This document shows positions 7,220 through 14,725 of a DNA stretch of 61,454 bases, one piece after another. The translations under genes were made by a program, and so were the position numbers. The stretch covers positions 1 through 61,454 of IMG/VR virus record IMGVR_UViG_3300020595_003118, one strand, 5' to 3'. This DNA is from a virus. The notes below the pieces were generated by a model that saw only the letters and a program-made list of their open reading frames with translations, did not search any database and was not told the DNA's origin. Each line of letters begins with the position of its first letter. Positions within the stretch are counted from its first letter, which is position 1.

Positions 7220-7852
7220 ATGAATAAAAATAATAAAATAAAACAAATTCAAGAAGAGTATGATAAACTAGGGCTAAATTCTTGTTCCGTACCAGAAGAG
7301 GATGGCTGGATATTTGAATCTGCTATGAATATAACGGAATCAAATAATATTCTAGAAATTGGATTTTATAAGGGTGGTAGTGCATTTATTATGCTTTCTT
7401 TAGATGAAGGTGTGAATTTAACTTCAGTTGACCCTATAGATGGATTGGCTTCCGAAGCATATCAAGCTGCTGAACAAAAGCAGTATGATGAAAAACTCAA
7501 AGCAACAGAAAAAGTTAAAGAAAAGTTTGATGATCGATTTACTTTCATTAGAAAGTATTCTCAAGATGTCAGACCAGATTTAGAAGGGCAGTCTTTTGAT
7601 ATGATATTTATTGACGGTGATCATTGGGAAAGTGGCATAAGAAATGACTTTCAATTAATGCTAGATTTGAAAATTCCATATGCTCTAGTAGATGATTGGA
7701 TACAGCCAAATAATTGCCACAAATCAGTTCCAACAGTATGGGCAGAAAGTTTTCAAGATAAATTGAAAATGAAAACAGTTTTTTTTAGACATGCTATTTC
7801 TTGCAATGGTGGTCCGATACCAGTTGTATTGCTGGAAAACTTGACCCTTTAG
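7220..7852 (+). CDS. Class I SAM-dependent methyltransferase (Methyltransf_24-like)
   Basis: 210 residues. NNILEIGFYKGGSAFIML is motif I (SAM-binding glycine loop), VNLTSVDPID supplies the acidic end of strand 2, and FDMIFIDGDHWESGIRNDFQLML is the characteristic IDGDH block of the Methyltransf_24/CmcI-like family. PYALVDDW follows. These enzymes often O-methylate sugars, and its place among glycosyltransferases fits a sugar methyltransferase, by inference. It begins 6 nt after the preceding stop and ends 6 nt before the next ATG. Confidence 0.82.
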   Translation: MNKNNKIKQIQEEYDKLGLNSCSVPEEDGWIFESAMNITESNNILEIGFYKGGSAFIMLSLDEGVNLTSVDPIDGLASEAYQAAEQKQYDEKLKATEKVKEKFDDRFTFIRKYSQDVRPDLEGQSFDMIFIDGDHWESGIRNDFQLMLDLKIPYALVDDWIQPNNCHKSVPTVWAESFQDKLKMKTVFFRHAISCNGGPIPVVLLENLTL

Positions 7853-7857
7853 AAAGC

Positions 7858-8613
7858 ATGAAGAACTTACCCATATCATTAACGTTGTATACAACAACCA
7901 AAGGACATTTTGGCTACAAGGATTGTGCTAAAGATACAATTAATCATCTTTCTAAGATTGACGAAGGTTGTTTTTCTAACAAGTCTGCCCACATAAAGGT
8001 ATGTGATAGCCAGGAAGGTGAAGACAAGTGCGAGGATTTAAAGTCTTTCTTTAAATCAAAAGGTTTTGATGTATTCACGACAAAGGGTAATTGGAACAGA
8101 AAAAACAATAATCATGCAATAGAGTATTTCAAAGACATGGAAACTCTAATGAATGAAAATGTTGTTCACGATAATGAATTTATCCTATTCCACGAAGATG
8201 ACTGGTTAATAAACACTGAAAAGCCTTTGATATATCTTTTGCAGGAGGGCATAAAATTGATGAAAGCAAATAAGGATATTCTTTGTGTAAGAGTTAATGC
8301 AGATATAAATACAGATGTTTCAAAAGCCACAAAAATCACAAATGAAATATACTTACAAAATTTTGATTATACTGAATATGGGCCAACAATAACATTTCAG
8401 CCTACTCTAATGAGAACTAGAGATTGGTATGCAGCAGTAAGACAAATAAACCGAAATGATTTGAGATTCAAATCCCATTGCGAATTACTTAGCGGCATGT
8501 TTATGAAGGGGCTTTTTGCAACAGTGAGTACGCCATTTGCTTTCTTTGATCCTAATACGATTAATGCTACCCACATTGGCTCAGAAGAGTTTGCAAAGGA
8601 GAATACTAAATGA
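7858..8613 (+). CDS. GT-A glycosyltransferase-like protein
   Basis: About 251 residues from the ATG at 7858 (MKNLPISLTLYTTTKGHFGY). The frame stays open back to 7801, but that part overlaps the methyltransferase gene. NNEFILFHEDDWLINTEKP-type sequence (residues about 100-120) gives an acidic HEDD in the DXD position. The start SLTLYTTTKGHFGYKDCAKDTI is a typical first strand and helix. GPTITFQPTLMRTRDW resembles the acceptor loop of family 2 enzymes. Its stop overlaps the ATG of a 17-codon mini-ORF (ATGA). Substrate unknown. Confidence 0.72.
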   Translation: MKNLPISLTLYTTTKGHFGYKDCAKDTINHLSKIDEGCFSNKSAHIKVCDSQEGEDKCEDLKSFFKSKGFDVFTTKGNWNRKNNNHAIEYFKDMETLMNENVVHDNEFILFHEDDWLINTEKPLIYLLQEGIKLMKANKDILCVRVNADINTDVSKATKITNEIYLQNFDYTEYGPTITFQPTLMRTRDWYAAVRQINRNDLRFKSHCELLSGMFMKGLFATVSTPFAFFDPNTINATHIGSEEFAKENTK

Positions 8614-8663
8614 TTTACTTTGATGAAGGCAGATCAGATTATATTTTAGATTGGTGGCTATGA
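8610..8663 (+). CDS. 17-residue mini-ORF coupling two glycosyltransferase genes
   Basis: ATG at 8610 gives MIYFDEGRSDYILDWWL and a TGA at 8661-8663. Its start overlaps the upstream stop as ATGA, and its stop overlaps the next gene's ATG (8660) as ATGA. AAGGAG lies 9 nt upstream, one of the best ribosome-binding sites in this cluster, where most genes have none. It may be a translated coupling peptide that passes ribosomes to the next gene, or the stub of a deleted gene. Expression is inferred. Confidence 0.5.
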   Translation: MIYFDEGRSDYILDWWL

Positions 8664-9415
8664 AAATAGGTTTTATGCTTTGTGCTTTCAATCAAGAAGA
8701 GTTTCTTGATGGCTGCTTACAGGACCTTGTTCCTTTTTGTAAGGAGTATGGTCATATTATTAGTGCTGTTTCAGTACCTTTTCTCGAATATAAAGATAAA
8801 GGTATAAAGTACGATGGCACTACTAGTATTTTAAAAGGTAAGTTAAAAAATGGTGATATTGATTATTTGATTAGTGATCCCAAATACATAACAGATGCTG
8901 AAGCGAGAAACTTCGCCCTGAAGCCTCTTCTCGAAAATGATTGCGACTTAATATTCTTGATTGATTCTGATGAAAAATTCAGCAAATTGGATTTAGAAAA
9001 CATTATTAATTATGTAGAGAATTCTGAATTTATTGATTGGTGGGCTATAAGCTACAAAAATTACGTTGGTAATGGTTACTTGATAGAGCCTTTTACTCCA
9101 CCAAGAATATTCAAAGTAAACGCAAGGGGTTTAAAAGCCTCTCATTTTTATTTTGATAACGACTTACTTTACATCTCTAAAGATGGAAGTGAGTTGAATT
9201 ACAAATCCCTGTCCAATAAAGTTATTCCACAGTCCATCGCATGGGTTCCACATTTTACTTGGACTAATACAGAAAGAAATAAGCTCAAAATAGAATATCA
9301 AAACATTCATAATCATGGCTGCTCATACAAATGGGAAGATGGAGAGGTTAAGTTGAATGATGATTTTTATCATCGAAACAATCTTATCAAACCAAATATA
9401 ATCTATGAAGATTAG
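8660..9415 (+). CDS. GT-A glycosyltransferase (family 2-like)
   Basis: 251 residues from the ATG at 8660 (MKIGFMLCAFNQEEFLDGCL). An in-frame TTG at 8651 is less likely. It shows a classic family 2 order: MKIGFMLCAFNQEEFL (first strand and helix), DAEARNFALKPLL (the ARN segment that precedes the metal site), then CDLIFLIDSDEKFS (DXD as DSD). FTPPRIFKVNARG follows in the acceptor half. Its last nine codons and stop lie inside copy A of the 174-bp duplicated segment. Last gene of the coupled glycan series before the methyltransferase cassette. Confidence 0.8.
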   Translation: MKIGFMLCAFNQEEFLDGCLQDLVPFCKEYGHIISAVSVPFLEYKDKGIKYDGTTSILKGKLKNGDIDYLISDPKYITDAEARNFALKPLLENDCDLIFLIDSDEKFSKLDLENIINYVENSEFIDWWAISYKNYVGNGYLIEPFTPPRIFKVNARGLKASHFYFDNDLLYISKDGSELNYKSLSNKVIPQSIAWVPHFTWTNTERNKLKIEYQNIHNHGCSYKWEDGEVKLNDDFYHRNNLIKPNIIYED

Positions 9416-9443
9416 ATATTTAAAATTTAAGTTAAAATTGTAT

Positions 9444-9472
9444 TTGACAACTCCAATATTTTCATCATACAT
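9444..9472 (+). promoter_or_regulatory. Sigma70-type promoter, cassette copy A
   Basis: TTGACA (9444-9449), exactly 17 bp, ATACAT (9467-9472). Transcription should start near 9479, at the base of the hairpin at 9477-9493, about 58 nt before the ATG at 9537. It is among the best -35/spacer matches in the window. Confidence 0.75.
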
Positions 9473-9476
9473 AAGG

Positions 9477-9493
9477 GCTGCAACAATTGCAGC
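9477..9493 (+). other. 5'-terminal leader hairpin, copy A
   Basis: GCTGCAA-CAA-TTGCAGC is a perfect 7-bp stem with a 3-nt loop at the predicted transcript start. A hairpin at the extreme 5' end typically protects mRNA from degradation, as in ompA. An operator palindrome is an alternative. Confidence 0.6.
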
Positions 9494-9536
9494 AGTTGGA
9501 TAAAATATCCAAAATAAAAAACACCACCAAATAAAA

Positions 9537-10256
9537 ATGAAAGAAAAAAAAGAAATGCAAGTTAACGTTGATGGAGAAGTTATGGATGAATTAAAAAAAA
9601 ATAGAGAGAGCTTATTAAAAAGTATGCATAGTAGTTTTTTTGGTTGTTTTACGCAACAAAGGCATGAAGCTTTTGCGGCAATTAATGATCTTTTAAATTA
9701 TTATAATTTTACAAATATTATTGAAATCGGAACCCATGACTGTGGATTATCTATACCTCTTGCTCTTTATTGCTTGAATTCAAAAATTCCAGTTGAAGCA
9801 GAAAATCCCTCAGAGCCATCTACCCATAAAGCCAGAACTCATCATAAACAACCAAAACAATTTTACACTATGGATATAACTGTAAGAGATATTCATTCTA
9901 TAAAATTAATTATTGGGATGGGAGCAAAGTTTTTTAAAGAAGATTGCTTTTTAAAAGAAGCTGAAATTGGAAATTTAATCCAACAAAATGGACGAAGTCT
10001 GTTATTATGTGACGGAGGGGACAAACCAAAGGAAGTAAATACTTTTGCCAAATATCTTAAAAAGGGCGACATTATCATGGGTCACGATTATTTTCATAGT
10101 GAAGAGGAGGAAGAAAAATATCTTAATAAAATTTGGTATGGCAAGGAATTATGTTATAAAGATGTAGAAAAAACTTTGGAGAAAGAAAATATTTCTGTAA
10201 TTTACAGAGAAACTTTTGATCCAGTAGTTTGGATGTGCGCTATAAAAAACGAATAA
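9537..10256 (+). CDS. SAM-dependent methyltransferase (CmcI/Methyltransf_24-like) in a duplicated leader cassette
   Basis: 239 residues. Residues 1-13 (MKEKKEMQVNVDG) are nearly identical to the start of the next small gene because both lie in the duplicated segment. The catalytic domain begins about residue 35: FTNIIEIGTHDCGLSIPLAL (motif I), FYTMDITVRD (strand 2), RSLLLCDGGDKPKEVNTFAKYL (the aspartate block of the CmcI family), then KKGDIIMGHDYFHSEEEEEKY with the HDY typical of cephalosporin-hydroxylase-like methyltransferases. It has its own promoter and A-rich leader without Shine-Dalgarno. It likely methylates a sugar or small molecule, by family and context. Confidence 0.8.
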   Translation: MKEKKEMQVNVDGEVMDELKKNRESLLKSMHSSFFGCFTQQRHEAFAAINDLLNYYNFTNIIEIGTHDCGLSIPLALYCLNSKIPVEAENPSEPSTHKARTHHKQPKQFYTMDITVRDIHSIKLIIGMGAKFFKEDCFLKEAEIGNLIQQNGRSLLLCDGGDKPKEVNTFAKYLKKGDIIMGHDYFHSEEEEEKYLNKIWYGKELCYKDVEKTLEKENISVIYRETFDPVVWMCAIKNE

Positions 10257-10315
10257 AATAAAACCAAATATAATCTATGAAGATTAGATATTTAAAATTT
10301 AAGTTAAAATTATCT

Positions 10316-10344
10316 TTGACAACTCCAATATTTTCATCATACAT
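10316..10344 (+). promoter_or_regulatory. Sigma70-type promoter, cassette copy B
   Basis: TTGACA (10316-10321), 17 bp, ATACAT (10339-10344). It is identical to copy A across both boxes and the spacer; the two nearest differences lie just upstream of the -35 box. It would drive the 57-residue gene. Confidence 0.7.
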
Positions 10345-10348
10345 AAGG

Positions 10349-10365
10349 GCTGCAACAATTGCAGC
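10349..10365 (+). other. 5'-terminal leader hairpin, copy B
   Basis: The same GCTGCAA-CAA-TTGCAGC stem-loop as at 9477-9493, with no change. Conservation within the duplicate may reflect recent copying rather than selection. Confidence 0.55.
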
Positions 10366-10408
10366 AGTTGGATAAAATATCCAAAATAAAAAACAACACC
10401 AAATAAAA

Positions 10409-10582
10409 ATGAAAGAAAAGAAAGAAATGCAAGTAGAGGTCGATGGGAAATTTGAGACCAGGGAAGTGGACTTTATTGTCCATAGAGATGGTTCCCCTTT
10501 TAGATATCCAAAGATTAATGACTTCGAACATATTTACGAAAATGAAAAAAGAATATTTGTTTTTACTAGTACGGTAAAGTAG
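10409..10582 (+). CDS. 57-residue protein with cassette-encoded N-terminus
   Basis: The ATG at 10409 gives MKEKKEMQVEVDGKFETRE… and ends …FVFTSTVK at a TAG (10580-10582). The first 13 residues match the methyltransferase gene of copy A except for N/E at position 10 and the last few codons; the remainder (VDFIVHRDGSPFRYPKI) is unrelated. It is preceded by a complete promoter, hairpin and leader. No family was recognised. It may be the original resident gene of the leader, later displaced by the methyltransferase insertion. Confidence 0.65.
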   Translation: MKEKKEMQVEVDGKFETREVDFIVHRDGSPFRYPKINDFEHIYENEKRIFVFTSTVK

Positions 10583-10622
10583 ATTCCGTTACACAATTTA
10601 GAGCTATAATTTTATTTCTTTT

Positions 10623-10644
10623 AAACTTCTTGCAAAAGTTTTTT
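10623..10644 (+). terminator. Weak intrinsic terminator
   Basis: AAACTT-CTTGCAA-AAGTTT followed by TTT. The stem is short and AT-rich, so efficiency is doubtful. It separates the 57-residue gene from nrdB. The rest of the 110-nt gap holds only the promoter element at 10663. Confidence 0.4.
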
Positions 10645-10662
10645 GAAAGATGTAATTACCTA

Positions 10663-10674
10663 TTGCCCTAACAT
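10663..10674 (+). promoter_or_regulatory. TTGCCC-TAACAT element before nrdB
   Basis: TTGCCC directly followed by a -10-like TAACAT, 18 nt before the ATG at 10693. The 13-nt string TTGCCCTAACATA is repeated exactly at the ssb promoter (22966-22978). TTGAAA at 10643 is a possible -35, but its 20-bp spacing is too long for a normal promoter. Confidence 0.5.
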
Positions 10675-10692
10675 ACAAAACAAAAAAAACAA

Positions 10693-11661
10693 ATGATATT
10701 CGAAGAACAAATCGCAAGAAAACCAGATCACTATCCTTGGACAGAGGAATTCATGAGAGCAATGTGGGAAGGACATTGGACAGATAAAGAATTTAGCTTT
10801 ACGTCCGATGTTCAAGACTACAAAATTAACATGACTGACCAAGAAAGGGAGATTATTATTAGAGCCTTATCGGCCATCGGGCAGATAGAGATAGCTGTTA
10901 AGACGTTCTGGGCTAAGATTGGAGACAATCTTCCTCATCCATCTATTAGAGATATGGGTTACGTCATGGGCAATATCGAAGTAATTCACAACAACGCATA
11001 TGAGCGCCTGATTGAAGTGCTTGGTTTGGATGACGTATTCGAGCAAAATCTTAAACTGGATTGGATCGATGGTCGAGTTAAGTACCTAAAGAAGTATACT
11101 CATAGATATTATAAAGACTCTAAAAAACAGTTCGTTTATGCTTTGATACTATTTACTCTTTTTGTAGAAAATGTGAGCCTATTCTCTCAATTTTATATCA
11201 TAAACTGGTTTGGCAAAAAGAACTTGTTGAAGGATACTAATCAGCAAACAGCATATACTGCTAGAGAAGAAGATATCCACGCAAAGATAGGTATCAAGCT
11301 AGTCAACGTTATTCGTAAAGAGCATCCAGAACTTTTTGATAAAGATCTAGAAGACAAAATCCTACATGAAGCAGAAGAGGCTTTTAAGGCAGAGTCTCAA
11401 ATTATTGAATGGATGATCAATGGGATTAAAGAAGAGGGGCTGTCTTCAGATCTGCTCAAAGAGTTCGTAAAAAGTAGGTTAAATGATTCTCTTGAACAAA
11501 TTGGCTACAAAAAGATTTTTGAAGTTGACAGTGAACAATTGGAGAGTACGCTTTGGTTTGATGAAGAGGTATTAGGTAATTCAGCTACGGATTTCTTTAA
11601 CTCTCGTCCAGTGGAATACAGCAAAGGAAACAAGTCTTTTGATGAAGACGATTTATTTTAA
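10693..11661 (+). CDS. nrdB: Ribonucleotide reductase class I, beta (radical) subunit
   Basis: 322 residues. It provides the radical for reduction of ribonucleotides to deoxyribonucleotides. The di-iron ligands are visible in order: E66 (IGQIEIAV, in place of E. coli D84), E96 and H99 (NIEVIHNNAY), E159 (LFVENVSL), E193 and H196 (REEDIHAK). Y103 lies seven residues after E96, the position of the radical tyrosine Y122 of E. coli. The C-terminus SFDEDDLF is the usual tail that docks into the alpha subunit. It is followed after 5 nt by nrdA. Compact phage-type NrdB; no intron or insertion seen. Confidence 0.97.
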   Translation: MIFEEQIARKPDHYPWTEEFMRAMWEGHWTDKEFSFTSDVQDYKINMTDQEREIIIRALSAIGQIEIAVKTFWAKIGDNLPHPSIRDMGYVMGNIEVIHNNAYERLIEVLGLDDVFEQNLKLDWIDGRVKYLKKYTHRYYKDSKKQFVYALILFTLFVENVSLFSQFYIINWFGKKNLLKDTNQQTAYTAREEDIHAKIGIKLVNVIRKEHPELFDKDLEDKILHEAEEAFKAESQIIEWMINGIKEEGLSSDLLKEFVKSRLNDSLEQIGYKKIFEVDSEQLESTLWFDEEVLGNSATDFFNSRPVEYSKGNKSFDEDDLF

Positions 11662-11666
11662 AATTA

Positions 11667-13313
11667 ATGGAAAAATATTATTGGTTAAACGAAGACTCTA
11701 GAACATTTCTTTCTAGAGGTTATTTAAAAAAGGGTCAAAGCCCAGAAGGTAGAATTTCTGAGATTGCCGAAAATGCTGAGAAGATTCTTGGTGTAGATGG
11801 GTTTGCAGAAAAATTCTTAGACTATATGTCTAAAGGTTTTTACTCTCTATCTACCCCTGTATGGGTCAACTTTGGTAACAAGAGAGGTCTTCCAGTGTCA
11901 TGCTTTAATTCTCACGTATCGGATACTATGGAGTCGATCTTAGATAAAGCTTCCGAGGTGGGCATTATGTCTAAAATGGGAGGTGGTACTTCTGGATTTT
12001 TCGGAGAGCTTAGGGCTAGAGGTAAAAATATTTCTGTTGGTGGCGAGTCGTCGGGACCAATCCATTTCATGGAAATTTTTGACAAAATCGCTGAAGTCGT
12101 TAGTCAAGGTTCTGCAAGGCGAGGATCTTTTGCTGCTTACCTTCCCGTTGAGCATCCTGACATTGAAGAGTTTTTGCAGATTAGAGAGGATGGGCATCCT
12201 ATTCAAAAAATGAGTATTGGGGTTACGATCACCGATGACTGGATGGAGTCAATGACCGCAGGGGATAAAGATAAAAGAAAGGTTTGGGGTAAGATTATAA
12301 AGAAGCGTTTTGAGAGCGGTTACCCTTATATCTTTTTCTCTGACACGGTCAACAACAACTCGCCTAAGATATATCAAGATCTTGACAGAAAGATAAACAG
12401 TTCTAACCTTTGTTCTGAAATTTGCCTTAGCTCTAATGAAAACGAGTCTTTTGTCTGTGTATTATCTTCTTTAAATTTACTACACTGGGACAAAATTAAA
12501 GAAACTGATGCAGTAGAAACTCTAACATATTTTCTTGATGCAGTTAATCAGGAGTTTGTTGATAAGACTGAGAATATCAAGCACATGGAATCTTCGCACA
12601 AGTTCGCTAAATCTCAAAGAGCTTTGGGTATGGGAGCTTTGGGCTGGCATTCTCTACTTCAATCTAAAGGCATTTCCTTTGAAGGTCTAGAGGCAAATAT
12701 ACTTAACAGTTCAATTTGGAGTGAAATAGAAAGTAGATCACTAAAAGCATCAAAAGAGATGGCTGATAAGTTTGGTGAACCAGAAATGCTAAAGGGTAAA
12801 GGAATAAGAAATGTTACTAGACTAGCAATAGCCCCAACAACATCATCCTCTTTCATTCTGGGTCAAGTATCTCCGTCTATTGAGCCGTTGAATAGTAATT
12901 ACTTTGTAAAAAAACTGGCTAAAGGAAATTTTACTTATAAAAACCCTTTCTTGAAGTCACTTTTAGAATCTAAAGGTGAGAATAGTCCAGAATCTTGGAG
13001 ATCAATCTTACTGCATGGTGGATCAGTGCAACACCTAGACTTCTTAAGTCAAGAGGAGAAGAATGTATTTAAAACATTTGGGGAGATATCTCAAAAAGAC
13101 ATTGTTATTCAAGCATCTTCTAGGCAAAAGTTTATAGACCAATCCCAGTCCCTCAATTTAATGATTGGACCAGAGGTAAAACCCAAAGATGTTAGCGACT
13201 TGTTGATTTTTGGCTGGAAGTCTGGAATTAAAACGTTCTATTATCAAAGAAGTGCTAATCCCTCTCAAGAATTAAGTCGGAAGATTAATAACTGTACTTC
13301 CTGTGAAGGATGA
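11667..13313 (+). CDS. nrdA: Ribonucleotide reductase class I, alpha (catalytic) subunit
   Basis: 548 residues, shorter than cellular NrdA (about 750) because the N-terminal ATP-cone (allosteric activity site) is absent, so dATP shut-off is probably lost. The active site is intact: C79 (LPVSCFNS), the NxCxE motif N247-C249-E251 (SSNLCSEICL), the radical-path tyrosine pair Y525/Y526 (KTFYYQRS) and the redox pair C543/C546 near the end (NNCTSCEG). GGGTSGFFGELRARG and SARRGSFAAYLPVEHPDI are typical substrate-loop blocks. It is co-transcribed with nrdB and overlaps the following small gene. It supplies dNTPs for phage replication. Confidence 0.97.
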   Translation: MEKYYWLNEDSRTFLSRGYLKKGQSPEGRISEIAENAEKILGVDGFAEKFLDYMSKGFYSLSTPVWVNFGNKRGLPVSCFNSHVSDTMESILDKASEVGIMSKMGGGTSGFFGELRARGKNISVGGESSGPIHFMEIFDKIAEVVSQGSARRGSFAAYLPVEHPDIEEFLQIREDGHPIQKMSIGVTITDDWMESMTAGDKDKRKVWGKIIKKRFESGYPYIFFSDTVNNNSPKIYQDLDRKINSSNLCSEICLSSNENESFVCVLSSLNLLHWDKIKETDAVETLTYFLDAVNQEFVDKTENIKHMESSHKFAKSQRALGMGALGWHSLLQSKGISFEGLEANILNSSIWSEIESRSLKASKEMADKFGEPEMLKGKGIRNVTRLAIAPTTSSSFILGQVSPSIEPLNSNYFVKKLAKGNFTYKNPFLKSLLESKGENSPESWRSILLHGGSVQHLDFLSQEEKNVFKTFGEISQKDIVIQASSRQKFIDQSQSLNLMIGPEVKPKDVSDLLIFGWKSGIKTFYYQRSANPSQELSRKINNCTSCEG

Positions 13314-13632
13314 TATACTAAATAAGGAGGAGATGGATCTACTCAAGGAAGATTCCCTACCTTCCATAAATCGGTGTCTCGATGTTATAATTAAATCGCG
13401 AGACATCGTTATGGATACGCATAAGTGGAGCGTAGATCGCAGAACGGACGATAGAGTTCTGGATTTATACTCCGCTCTATGTATTTCCTACAAAGGTATG
13501 GTTAAATATAAGAATAAGTTTGCTAGAAGTCAAAAACTTGAATCCATGATAAACAATAAGGAGGATTTTACATCCTCTTACTTAGTATGCACAAGAATTA
13601 TAGAAAGAATGCTAAAAGAATACAAAGAATAG
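13303..13632 (+). CDS. Hypothetical helical protein after nrdA
   Basis: 109 residues if the GTG at 13303 (11-nt overlap with nrdA) is the start. An ATG at 13333 with AAGGAGG two bases upstream is the alternative (99 residues). The protein is charged and predicted mostly helical (INRCLDVIIKSRDIVMDTHKW, LDLYSALCISYKGMVKYKNKF). No family recognised. Its place behind nrdAB may mean a role in nucleotide metabolism, but nothing in the sequence shows it. Confidence 0.65.
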   Translation: MKDDILNKEEMDLLKEDSLPSINRCLDVIIKSRDIVMDTHKWSVDRRTDDRVLDLYSALCISYKGMVKYKNKFARSQKLESMINNKEDFTSSYLVCTRIIERMLKEYKE

Positions 13633-13668
13633 TTGCTCAATTGCTCTAATCTCAATATCATCTTCCGT

Positions 13669-14697
13669 ATGAAGAAAGTAATTATTACTGGTGTTACGGG
13701 GCAAGTTGGATCTTATATGGTAGATTTTCTGTTGAAAAATACAGACTACAAGATTTTTGGAGCAATCAGAAGATTGAGCGTACCAAATCATCGGAATATT
13801 AGCCATATCGACAACCCGCGCTTTGAATTGATCGAAATGGATCTGACGGATGAACCAAGCATCTCATCATGTATCCATGAAATTAACCCAGATTATTTTA
13901 TTAATTTTGCTGCGAACTCTTTCGTAGGAAATAGCTGGAAAATGCCAATAAATCATTTTGATGTTAATGCCGTAGGTGTTATGCGTCAACTTGAGGCGAT
14001 AAGAAAGTTTTGCCCTAACTGTAGATATTATAATGCTGGATCTTCGGAAGAATTTGGCGATGTTGCGTATAGCCCACAAGACCTCAAGCATCCATCCAGA
14101 CCAAGAAGTCCGTATGGTGCGGCTAAAGTTGCAGCTAGACAAATAGTAAAGGTATGGAGAGACTCATACGACCTGTATGCGGTTCAGGGCTATTTGTTTA
14201 ATCATGAGTCGGAGCGCCGTGGCGAAGAGTTCGTAACAAGAAAGATTACTAAGGCTGTAGCTAGAATCAAGAAGTCTATTGAAAGTGAAGAAGATTTTAA
14301 GCCGCTAGAGCTTGGGAACATGAACGCCAAGAGAGACTGGAGTCATGCAGAGGATTTCGTTGAAGCAGTTTGGCTAATGATGAATCAGGAAAATCCCAAA
14401 GACTATCTTCTTGCTTCTGGCGAAACTCACACAGTAAGAGAGTTTGTTGATTTGGCATTTAAAAATGCTGATATTAATAACAGCTATTTTGAATGGGTTG
14501 GCTCAGAAGAGAGCGAAATTTTATATTGTAATGGTAAAGCTGTTGTTAGGGTTAATCCTGAGTTTTATCGGCCAGCAGAGGTTGACTTATTGCTAGGTGA
14601 TCCATCAGAAGCTGTAAATGAATTGGGTTGGATCAAGAGAGTAGATTTTGAGACTTTAGTCAAAAGAATGGTTAATAATGATTTAATCATTGACTAA
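13669..14697 (+). CDS. gmd: GDP-mannose 4,6-dehydratase
   Basis: 342 residues from the ATG at 13669 (MKKVIITGVTGQVGS); the frame opens further upstream without a good start. It is an extended SDR enzyme converting GDP-D-mannose to GDP-4-keto-6-deoxymannose, precursor of fucose, rhamnose and perosamine. Visible: TGVTGQVGS (residues 7-15, NADP-binding Gly motif), AGSSEEFG (123-130, catalytic S/E), SPYGAAK with Y149 and K153, then GYLFNHESERRGEEFVTRKI and LGNMNAKRDWSHAEDFVEA, both diagnostic of Gmd. It supports the glycosyltransferases of this phage. No reductase or epimerase partner is seen in the window. Confidence 0.93.
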   Translation: MKKVIITGVTGQVGSYMVDFLLKNTDYKIFGAIRRLSVPNHRNISHIDNPRFELIEMDLTDEPSISSCIHEINPDYFINFAANSFVGNSWKMPINHFDVNAVGVMRQLEAIRKFCPNCRYYNAGSSEEFGDVAYSPQDLKHPSRPRSPYGAAKVAARQIVKVWRDSYDLYAVQGYLFNHESERRGEEFVTRKITKAVARIKKSIESEEDFKPLELGNMNAKRDWSHAEDFVEAVWLMMNQENPKDYLLASGETHTVREFVDLAFKNADINNSYFEWVGSEESEILYCNGKAVVRVNPEFYRPAEVDLLLGDPSEAVNELGWIKRVDFETLVKRMVNNDLIID

Positions 14698-14725
14698 TAC
14701 TCTACTATTAGCATAGTCATAATTT

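Larger units (their letters stand above)
9389..9562 (+). repeat. 174-bp direct repeat, copy A (gene end + promoter + leader + N-terminus)
   Basis: This segment recurs at 10261-10434 (offset 872 bp) with four mismatches seen by eye. It spans the last codons of the 8660-9415 gene, a promoter, a leader hairpin, an A-rich leader and the first 8-9 codons (MKEKKEMQV) of the next gene. Since the gene end is functional only here, copy A looks like the parent. Confidence 0.95.
10261..10434 (+). repeat. 174-bp direct repeat, copy B
   Basis: Second copy of 9389-9562. It carries along the last nine codons and stop of the 8660-9415 gene as non-functional DNA, then the promoter, hairpin, leader and first codons of the 57-residue gene. 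This geometry shows that an 872-bp unit (leader plus methyltransferase) was inserted or tandemly duplicated here. Confidence 0.95.
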
